This document shows, piece by piece, positions 19,850-27,270 of a DNA stretch of 27,270 bases (position 1 is the first letter of the stretch; each line of letters starts with the position of its first letter). The DNA is from Byssochlamys sp. IMV 00236 (taxonomy: Eukaryota; Ascomycota; Eurotiomycetes; Eurotiales; Thermoascaceae): positions 1-27,270 of the forward strand of contig MSJH02000587.1 in assembly GCA_001931875.2 (NCBI GenBank), given 5' to 3'. Below the pieces are notes generated by a model. The model saw nothing but the letters and a program-made list of their open reading frames with translations, made no database searches and was not told the origin of the DNA. A program made the translations under genes and the position numbers.

Positions 19850-21256
19850 TTACATTTCTTCATTGTATCTACATTTTAACAATGTATCTTCCCATAGTTT
19901 ATAAGTGTTATTTAAGCTTCCATTGACACACGTTGGTGCTATTCGATGTTGCCTTTGATCTGCCCAGTAGCATGAATCCGTATTATTTTCTAAATCCTCC
20001 ACATTTGCTAAGCAAAGGTATAAGGGTGTTATGCTTCCTTCCTTTGGAGTCAACATAATAAAGTCGAATAGTTTTGAGAATAATCTTAATGTGAACACAG
20101 TGGTATGATTAAATAGTTTAGTCCTGACAGTACCAGGATGGTAGGCTTCATAACACTATATAAGTATAAAACTTGTAAAATAAAGCAATCTTGACTTACC
20201 GTAAACCTTTACCCCTGAAGGCGCAGATACTGAGAGATACTGTGCAATATGTGCGATGCATGATTTGCTATAGGCATAGTGGTCAAGTCCGTTTAAACTG
20301 TATGATGTCAAGGGCGTGTTTGTGTCTAATTTGTTCACAGCATATAGTGTGGAGCTTGATGCAAAAAGAATTCTACCATATTCTGTGTTCATGTGAAGAA
20401 GCAGCAGCTTACTTAGCAATGTAGGAGACATGTAATTCTATAAAATTGCTATTTAGTTGAATATAATTAATACATATGTATTTTACTAACAATTTGACAC
20501 TGTGATTCAAAGCCATCCACTGTTTTAAGATAGGGTACATTCATTACACCCGCATTGTCTACATACAGTAACAAGATGAGACAACCGTGCATGATCATGA
20601 TATTATATATATATATATCAAATGCTTACTGATTAATAAGTCAATTCTGCGTCCATTGAGTATAGATTTAACCTGACTGGCAAAGGAATGAACAGAGCTA
20701 AAATCAGCAAGGTCAAGTTCGCATATCTCGACATGACCTTTTGGTGTAGAAAAAGGGCCAATGAGCTTCTCGCAAAGTTCCTTGGATCTTGTTCCTGAAA
20801 AGCAAGTTTAATTAATGATTTGCTTCGACTAATTGTATCATACAAACCAATGATCAGCTCAAATCCACATCTTTTTAAGCTTTTTGTTATCTCTAAGCCA
20901 ATACCAGAATCACCACCCGTAATAACCGCTATAGGCTGCTGATTATCCTGTTTATGGCTTTCGAGGTAACGATCAATAAGTTGAGATACTTTTGCTTCGT
21001 TTTCTTCTTTTGTAATTGAACTAGGAAAAAGCCCTCTTTTATATACTGCAATATATATCGTTTCCAAGATTCCAATAAGGTATACTTTTATTAATGTAGG
21101 GAGCCACCATAGTTTTTCTTGACATTTTAAGTTTGCTGCTTCTAATGCTTGTTTTTGAAATGAGCTTATTGAATCTTTACTATTTTGCCCTTTGCTCTTG
21201 TAGATTATAAAGAGTATGCTTGTGGTAACAATGGCAATGCCAATTAGCATTGACAT
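19850..21256 (-). CDS. Membrane-anchored short-chain dehydrogenase/reductase (391 aa)
   Basis: Five exons in phase: 21256-20848, 20794-20630, 20558-20491, 20437-20200, 20145-19850. An N-terminal hydrophobic anchor (MLIGIAIVTTSILFIIY) is followed by a second hydrophobic segment. The Rossmann fold begins AVITGGDSGIGLEI (TGxxxGIG cofactor motif); then LDLADFSSV, LINNAGVM, the active-site serine in LFASSST, YAYSK (catalytic Tyr/Lys) and AYHPGTVRTKLF. The layout resembles retinol-dehydrogenase/DHRSX-type SDRs, which act on retinoids, polyprenols or other hydrophobic alcohols at the ER with NAD(P)(H). The substrate cannot be read from sequence. The acceptor of the last exon (ATGAAG) was chosen because it restores GVKVYAYHPG. 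The start at 21256 gives the anchor; EndoG/Nuc1 starts divergently 172 bp away. Confidence 0.85.
20600..20620. repeat. AT-rich TA repeat in an SDR intron
   Basis: A TATATATATATA tract lies inside the intron 20559-20629 of the dehydrogenase gene. Confidence 0.7.
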
Positions 21257-21428
21257 GGTGAATGAGAGTCGTCTTTATATTTAAAGATATGAAAACAACC
21301 GCTTTTGGAAGAACGGTCATTTTTTATGTGTAACTGCCTTTTCAATCCACGGCATAAACAAAACGTTTAAGAGCAAAAAGTCTTTTTCTCTCCCTTTTTT
21401 TATATTTATTATTGATTATTGATAAATA
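21257..21428. promoter_or_regulatory. Bidirectional promoter region between SDR and EndoG genes
   Basis: 172 bp separate two divergent ATGs. TATATTTA-type elements are present on both sides (about 21274 reading minus, about 21400 reading plus), the latter after a CT-rich tract. The closeness suggests shared control. Confidence 0.45.
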
Positions 21429-22471
21429 ATGAATACACAAAGACATCCACTCTGGTGGACTGCTTTAGGTGTTATATTGGGTGTTTTCTTATCATACAAC
21501 TTCTTTCAAGTGCGTCATAATCCTATCTACAAGCGACAGAGTGGCGAAGGTGTCTTAAAATTTGGAAATCCTGGTACGTAAATGTTTTGATAAGACTTTA
21601 GCGCCTGTATGCGCATTCAAACGTCGTAACTCATGTGTAGGGCCCATCAATGACTTATTTGAGAGGCACGCTTATGCCGTATCTTACAATCGTCGCGATC
21701 GTATTCCTTACTGGGTCGGAGAGCACTTAACTGTAGAAAGCCTCCAGAGAGGAGACGGCGTATCAAGAGATAAGTCACGTTTCAAAGAAGATCGTGAGCT
21801 TCCCGAGATGTTTAGGGCTTTTCCTAGAGATTACACAGGAAGTGGATATGATCGCGGTCATATGGCACCTGCTGCTGATGCTGTTGCAACTCAAACCGAA
21901 ATGGACGAAACATTCTTAATGTCAAATATAGCGCCACAAGTAGGACCAGGATTCAACAGAAATTGTAAGGAAGGGTGACTGTAGCTGATATCGCTTACTA
22001 ACAGGCATTTGATTAGACTGGGCATTTCTGGAGCAGTTTTGCAGAGATATTACCCATAATTTTACAGATGTGTACGTTTATAGTGGCCCATTGTTCTTGC
22101 CCAAGGTAAATCAAAATACACATGCCCTGGGAGAAACAGGAATTCGATTTGATGGTAGGGGCATTATGTCAGAAAAGATAGTAGGAGCTACCAAGTTAAA
22201 GTATGAGATGACGTACGATATGATTGGCACTAATGGTCCAAATGTTGCTGTACCTACCCATTTTTTCAAAGTATTGCTTGCATTGAAAGATGGACAATAT
22301 CTGTCTGGTGCTTTTGTGCTTCCTAATCAAGCGATCAATCGCGGTGTTCCATTAACTCAATTTCAAGTGGATCTTAGAGCAATCGAACGAGCTTCAGGTT
22401 TACAGTTCTTTCAAGAATTGGATAGACGTAACTTTTTAAATTTATGTGATCATATCCTTTGTTCTGTCTAA
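21429..22471 (+). CDS. nuc1: Mitochondrial DNA/RNA non-specific endonuclease, EndoG/Nuc1 family (307 aa)
   Basis: Three exons: 21429-21573, 21641-21964, 22017-22471, all in phase. The N-terminus has a membrane segment/mitochondrial targeting sequence (WWTALGVILGVFLSY). The catalytic motif DRGH is in GYDRGHMAPAADA, where His is the general base, followed by the metal-binding Asn region SNIAPQVGPGFNRNYW and YVYSGPLFLP. All key residues of the beta-beta-alpha-metal nuclease are present and the length matches yeast Nuc1 and animal EndoG (about 300-330 aa). These enzymes sit in the mitochondrial inner membrane or intermembrane space and degrade nucleic acids in recombination and cell death. AATAAA follows the stop at 22484. 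It converges on the SLC49-type transporter, with 80 nt between stops. Confidence 0.93.
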
Positions 22472-22551
22472 TAGACCAGAGTAAATAAATCGCTTATTTA
22501 TTGAAAATACGGTATAATACGTTGTTTAGAGGGTATTAGACGACTAGCCGT

Positions 22552-24237
22552 TTATTGTTTTCCAGCGTTTCGCTCTTCAAACTCCAGTCGCTTGTTGGGA
22601 CTATTATAGATGGTAGTAAGGATAGAAACAGGGAATATGACGCATACAATAAAGATAAGCCCTCTTGTATAAGTTCCATCAGGATTACGCAGAGCATCAA
22701 TGACAGCCAAAAAGACAAGGCCCAAAACTTGAGAGCACATCCATAACATTGAACTGGAGATTGATTCACTGATAGGATATGATGACTCAACACTAAGTTC
22801 CAATGCTACAGGCAAGAGGGAGAAAGTAAAGAAGCCCATAAGAACGCAAATGGCCACAAGTGCACCAAAGTCGCCCTTTTGAACTATAAAGAGATGATTA
22901 GAAAAGCTGTTTATCGAATATCTTGAAAGCCAAAACTTTACCAATAAAGTAAAATGCAAGATATAGTGCACCGATGATAGGCACATAAATCTTGATGACA
23001 ATCTTGTGTCGTCCAGTCTTATCAATGAATATACCCGTGAGAGCTGCACCTACAAGACCAGCTACGATGAAAGCAGCTCCAAGATAACCTGCGTTGTCTA
23101 CAGAAATTTTATAAGGCGCGACAATCTGGGTCAAGATAGAGGTAAATGTTGACGCCATGCCACAAAGTACGCCAAATGCGACAAAAACGATGACAAAATT
23201 ATAGTTTGTAATAAGCTCATAGATCGATTGCCAAAAGGTAAGAGCAAACTTGTTTTTGGAAGATGCACTGTAGGAAGGAGGTGTCTTGGGTTTTTTAGGA
23301 ATAAAGAATACAGGAATCATAAAACCAGTTGTGATACATGCTATAATTAAAAACTGCTTGGCTGTTAATTAAGAGTTATTATAGCCCTATTTTTATCATA
23401 CCCCAAGTTGTACTTGATCAGCATCAGTAACGATAGCAGGAATGATAACATCAGCTATAGCCATACCGATAGCATTGGCTTTATAATGAGTGTAAGAAGA
23501 CCGTTGCTTATATGAATGGGAAAGTCAGGACTTACCTATACCACCAACCATAGTAGCTGTTCCTCTACTTTTCGCACTAAACCATAGAGCGGCGTACTGT
23601 ATAAAGGCGTTAGCTCTTCCTCTTTTCTTTTTAGTTATTTCAAATTAGTTTCACGAGCTTACAGGTGTACAAACGTTCAGAATAAAGGGCTGACCAAAGG
23701 CACAGATCACCTAAAATAGAACAAAAATTTTAGCTACTGTTTTTTAACCTTTCATGGGAAAGGTTTACTTGTCCAATCATGGCTAGTGCGAGTTTCCCAG
23801 TGGAGTCATGTACAAAATTTGAGAAATATCGAATCCAAGCACCAATAACTTGAAGAACGCAACCAATGATAATCTATAAATGAGTGTAAATGGACATTTG
23901 CATAGGATATATAGAATGACCATCATACGCCTGTCTTAATGCTCCAATGATCATAGGCCCAGCTCGAGATTGGGCCAGCCACAATATAAGTAAGCATAAA
24001 GATATTTGAAAACCAATTGATGGCTGTTAATCCAGCGTTATTAAAGTAAGCATTAGAGTAATCCGGTACGGGAGCAACTGCAAGCCAATTTAAAGACGAG
24101 GCAATGTTGGCAAGGGCGATCATTGTTAATCCAAAGAATCGTATCTTGTACGTCTTAAAAATAAATGAAATCTCTTCGAGGTCTTCTCCTTGTTTCCATG
24201 CTTCGCGATCTTCCAGCCTAGTTGCTCGCTCCATCAT
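22552..24237 (-). CDS. SLC49/FLVCR-type major facilitator transporter (about 448 aa)
   Basis: Seven exons: 24237-23929, 23873-23769, 23710-23663, 23596-23536, 23478-23402, 23356-22942, 22883-22552. After a charged N-terminus come about twelve membrane helices. Family features are NWFSNIFMLTYI, the A-motif-like SSWAYDHWSIKTG after helix 2, LNVCTP-YAALWFS, IANAIGMAIADVI and LLPVALELSVESSYPISES, which matches the conserved FE/LE..YP.(P)E segment of SLC49 members (FLVCR1/2, MFSD7, DIRC2). Known members export haem or carry choline and other small molecules; the fungal substrate is unknown. The exon 6 acceptor could be CCAAG or GCAG three bases on. MM at the start gives two possible initiators. 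The promoter side holds two inverted repeats. Confidence 0.82.
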
Positions 24238-24411
24238 AAAATAAATACGAAGTTACGGGAAACAAAAGAGAACAAAAGAAATGAAAATATAAAAACGCAG
24301 TTAAGTTTAATCGGATCTTCAAATGGTGGATGGTAAGGAAAGCACAATGATAATTATAACTTGATAGATTGCTGCGCTCTAGCTACATAACAAGACCCTT
24401 GGTATGTATAC

Positions 24412-24425
24412 GTATATGCATATAC
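24412..24425. other. 14-bp perfect palindrome GTATATGCATATAC
   Basis: Fourteen bases read the same on both strands, flanked by further alternating pyrimidine-purine steps (GTATAC, CACGTATA). About 175 bp upstream of the transporter ATG. Confidence 0.6.
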
Positions 24426-24583
24426 ACGTATAGGAGAAGGTTCATCTGGTTTTTGAGTTTGGCATCATTTCAAAGTGTTTTTCATTATCCCTTTTTTCCT
24501 TCTTCTCTTTTATCAATTTCACAGGGTCCAGCTACCAATAGCGAATTACATTGTAGTACCACAAAGTGTATGTCACACTAGTC

Positions 24584-24642
24584 TGCCCTTTCTGTTGTAC
24601 ATACTCGTGGTGTGTTTGCATTACTAGATCACAGAAAGGGCA
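24584..24642. other. 12-bp inverted repeat with 35-nt loop
   Basis: TGCCCTTTCTGT at 24584-24595 is the exact reverse complement of ACAGAAAGGGCA at 24631-24642. The transcript would form a strong hairpin. It lies about 350 bp upstream of the transporter gene and about 185 bp beyond the stop of the RRM-YTH gene. Confidence 0.65.
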
Positions 24643-24826
24643 AACGAGGAGATCTTTATATAAAATGGATATGATGCCCTTCCTTGAGCCATTGTATAAT
24701 ATAAACAATTAGTCAAAACTCCATCTCAAAAGTAACATGGTTTAATATGCTGCACGAATGTCGGATACTTAAAAGAAACCGTATGATATCGGGATCAAAG
24801 AATAGTTTTTATTGATTATAAAAAGC

Positions 24827-27084
24827 TTATTCTGAGAAGGCCTTTACAATAGTTTTTCCCACTAAATTGTCTAGAGCTGTAATATCTGGACACGTCTTGA
24901 TGCTTACTTTTTGAGATTCGCTTATTCTGGTCTCTAAATCCCCTACAGCAGCTAATGGTAACTTTGATCTATTTTTTTTTTTAAAAAAAAAAGAGTTAAT
25001 ACTAAACGAGAGAAAGCTATAAAAAATGCTCATTACTTGTTGATCCATCTAATCTTGAGTATATTGTGCCAATTCCTGCCTTCTTTTACAATTTGAAATT
25101 CAGATTTCTTGACAGCAAATGGAGTATTCTTCAAATTCATAGAGTGTATCGGTTGTGCCTTTGACGTTATTTTACCAAAGCCATTGATATAGTCTGCTTG
25201 CTGAGGAATGAATATCAAGTATACATTTTTACAAGACTAATAGATAAGGTCAGTTGTATGGTTAATTTAGCTAGATGCTTACCGTAAAAAGAGTGTTTAT
25301 AAAATCCACGTGAAAATCATCAACTGACCAATACCCTGTTGCCTTGGCAAAGATCAAGTCTTCCGTTGTATTCGACGTTGCCAGGATGTATTCACTCGAT
25401 CGAAGCGGGCGCCAAAAACAATCCACGTTGATACTTGCCAATGATTTCTTGTTGCCCCTTCTATTTTTGCGTTTGCTCTCGGGTTTATCCTGGATAAGTT
25501 CTTGTTTTGTCGTAGAGCTGTTTTCAGCATGAATGGTGACAGAGAAGTGTTTTTTCTGTTTATCAGCATGTGCTTTAGAACTCTTCTTTTCAGCATCTGA
25601 TCTATTGCCAACATATGAGTCTGTACTTGATGAGGGCTCCATTGTGCATTCCGTGGTTTGCGTGCCCAAGCTGGTCCCTGTGGTAAAGTTTTCTCTCTGT
25701 TTCTAATGGGTTAGTTGTGTATTCTTTATGTGGATATGTACATTACCATATATGCGCAACAGTGTAACTTTTTGCCCATAAATCCTTTACAAGGTTGGTT
25801 TAATATAATAGTATGGCTTTTATTCAACTTACTTCGTCCGTAATATTGTCCGACAGCTGCCGTTAGACTGTCCAAAGATTGATAGCAGACAAAAGCAGTG
25901 TAATCATCTCGATGATACTGTATATACTATAGTAAACTTGGTAAGTAAATACACAGTAATCCGCTTTAATATTTGATTACGAGAACGCTGGGATCAAAAA
26001 AGAGATCGTAAAGGTGTTTTAATTTCACTGCTCCAGCAATATTTGTCACTTCCATGATAAAACTCCCGTGATTACGTGGCTGCTCCATTGGCGTGTAATC
26101 TGTGCTCATTGAAGTATAGCAGCTTTGGTAAGGCATGTAATAAGGATTGATGTATAGATAAGATGGCCCACTTGTACTAAAAGGATACTCTCTTTGACGT
26201 ACTCTCTCAAAGTAGACTTCCAAAAACGGATTATTGGGATCGACTGTAGAAAGCGAGAGCTTATCGTCTGTCTGTCCATAGCACCTGTCCGCGAGTTCTT
26301 TCCATGACAAATTACTGTCGTCCATCAACTCTTTGTTATCATCTTTAACAGCAGTAGTTTCTTGATAGTCACATTCATTCTCATCGCTTTGCACTGTTTG
26401 TTGACCTTGAATGGTAGCTGAGCAGGTTTGACTCTCATTGGCTGTGGTCACTAGCTCGTCGTTACAGAAATCGTTCATGTCAGAGATAGATTCGTATTCT
26501 TCATCTATGATATCTTCATTCGCCATTTGTGAAGCAGGAGCACTTGCACTTAGTTGAAAATACTTTTGCACCTCAAGCATTTGAAGCTCATGCTGCTCAT
26601 CAAGGTAATCATACCCTGAAGGAGCTGAACTGCTCAACTTGTGCTCACTGCGATTATCTTCAAAGCAGGAAGTAGGGTATTCATTATGTAGCTTTCTTGT
26701 AGTCATGTCAAGTGACGACATCAACTGTGTATAAATAGACGCGTCATTTTTGTCTTGAGAAAGTGTATTTTTACTTTCAATTGTGCTTTTTAGAAAACTT
26801 TTGAGAGGAGGTAAATCAGGACCTTTCTGATATAGTTCTTCTTTTGATTTGAACGCTTGCTGACAATCTTCTTCTTCCAAGTCCTCATCACAATGAAACA
26901 CTCCACTGTCATCGATGTACGAACCTTTACGCTCAGAGTCATTTTCTTCACTATTATATTCATCATCTAAAGCTACAATGTTGTTTGTAGACGCGTATTG
27001 AAATAGATGGTTTGTATTTTCATGACAGTCATCGTCTGTTTCAACACTCATGAAGCATTGTTTTGAATGATTTTCCTTAGACAT
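24827..27084 (-). CDS. RRM-YTH domain RNA-binding protein (about 665 aa)
   Basis: Six exons: 27084-25981, 25926-25833, 25784-25747, 25702-25283, 25236-25037, 24968-24827, all in phase. ATG 27084 (MSKENHSK) is the first ATG. The first 330 aa are acidic and disordered. An RRM-like fold follows at about 340-410: FIMEVTNI, LKHLYDLFFD, VLYIQYHR, DYTAFVCYQ, LTAAVGQYYG, GKKLHCCAY. A basic linker leads to a C-terminal YTH domain (about 495-655): EYILATSNTTEDLIFAKATGYWS, NVYLIFIPQ, GFGKITS, PIHSM, NILKIRWINKSKLPL. This resembles YTHDC1/Mmi1-type YTH (AKAKGVWS, PIHW, FKIDWICRRELPF). YTH domains read N6-methyladenosine or specific RNA motifs. The Trp in GYWS is kept; the PIHW Trp reads Ser. A long poly-T/poly-A stretch lies inside the last intron. 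Confidence 0.8.
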
Positions 27085-27233
27085 CACGTTTTATATTTCT
27101 ATGTCAAAGAGATAAGAAAGAGAAAGAGACAAGTCTTGATAAAGTTGATCTACGGCTTTACACAAAAAGAGGTTAAAGAATAAAAAAGATACACGAACTT
27201 CTGGCAACTTACTTCCCCTAACTGAAAGCTTTG

Positions 27234-27270
<37 letters not shown>
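27085..27270. promoter_or_regulatory. Upstream region of the RRM-YTH gene, ending in poly(A)
   Basis: On the minus strand this is a CT-rich tract (27105-27135) before the ATG, typical of fungal promoters here. The last 30 bases of the window are a pure A run, so the window ends in a homopolymer. Confidence 0.45.

Larger units (their letters stand above)
24238..24826. other. Intergenic region with two inverted repeats
   Basis: 589 bp between the start of the transporter gene and the end of the RRM-YTH gene. Contains a 14-bp palindrome at 24412-24425 and a 12-bp inverted repeat at 24584-24595/24631-24642. No gene was found. Confidence 0.6.

Noticed and set aside
22552..24237. Viral origin suggested by the name FLVCR (feline leukaemia virus receptor)
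   Set aside because: FLVCR proteins are cellular MFS transporters; the gene has seven exons and no viral features.
1..27270. CRISPR arrays, bacterial operons, prophage or plasmid features
   Set aside because: No regularly spaced repeats, ribosome-binding sites or bacterial gene families; short spliceosomal introns throughout indicate a eukaryotic nuclear genome.

Overview
The window looks like nuclear DNA of a filamentous fungus, most likely a Mucoromycota (Mucorales-type) species. Genes are AT-rich, closely packed on both strands, and cut by many short introns (about 50-70 nt) with GTAAGT/GTATGT donors. The set includes a STRA6-like membrane receptor, a Swd1/RBBP5 subunit, a Pcl-type cyclin, a nuclear-type tRNA-Gln(UUG) and an EndoG/Nuc1 nuclease. 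No bacterial, phage, CRISPR or plasmid features were seen. Exon models were built by hand from splice signals and reading-frame phase; functions come from recognised motifs, not from database searches.

Layout. 1-440 is low-complexity DNA. 358-917 holds two very small divergent gene candidates, one with a single C2H2 zinc finger. 918-3680 is a graveyard of coding-like fragments, mostly on the minus strand and broken by stops and frame changes, with a 47-nt poly(A) run and an inverted pair of diverged copies of one peptide-coding segment. 3684-7411 (+) is a 20-exon STRA6-like gene. It converges on a 1474-aa protein with two START domains and a C-terminal anchor (7470-12066, -). Then come a small KxDL-like protein (12288-12557, -) and Swd1/RBBP5 (12616-14307, -), divergent from a Pcl/Pho80-type cyclin (14934-15714, +). 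15715-19119 is a gene desert with one palindrome-rich patch. A tRNA-Gln (19120-19191, -) follows, flanked by CACGTG boxes. Next are a membrane-anchored short-chain dehydrogenase (19850-21256, -) divergent from EndoG/Nuc1 (21429-22471, +), an SLC49/FLVCR-type MFS transporter (22552-24237, -) convergent with EndoG, and an RRM-YTH protein (24827-27084, -).

Functional themes. Swd1/RBBP5 (histone H3K4 methylation), the Pho85-type cyclin and EndoG are housekeeping genes. Four genes concern small hydrophobic molecules or membrane transport: the STRA6-like receptor, the double-START protein, the SDR and the SLC49-type transporter. In Mucorales the carotenoid-derived trisporoids act as mating signals, so a retinoid-receptor homologue next to a lipid-transfer protein, with an SDR nearby, is worth a second look; a functional link is inference only. 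The other notable gene is the RRM-YTH protein, whose m6A-reading pocket appears to lack one of its usual tryptophans.
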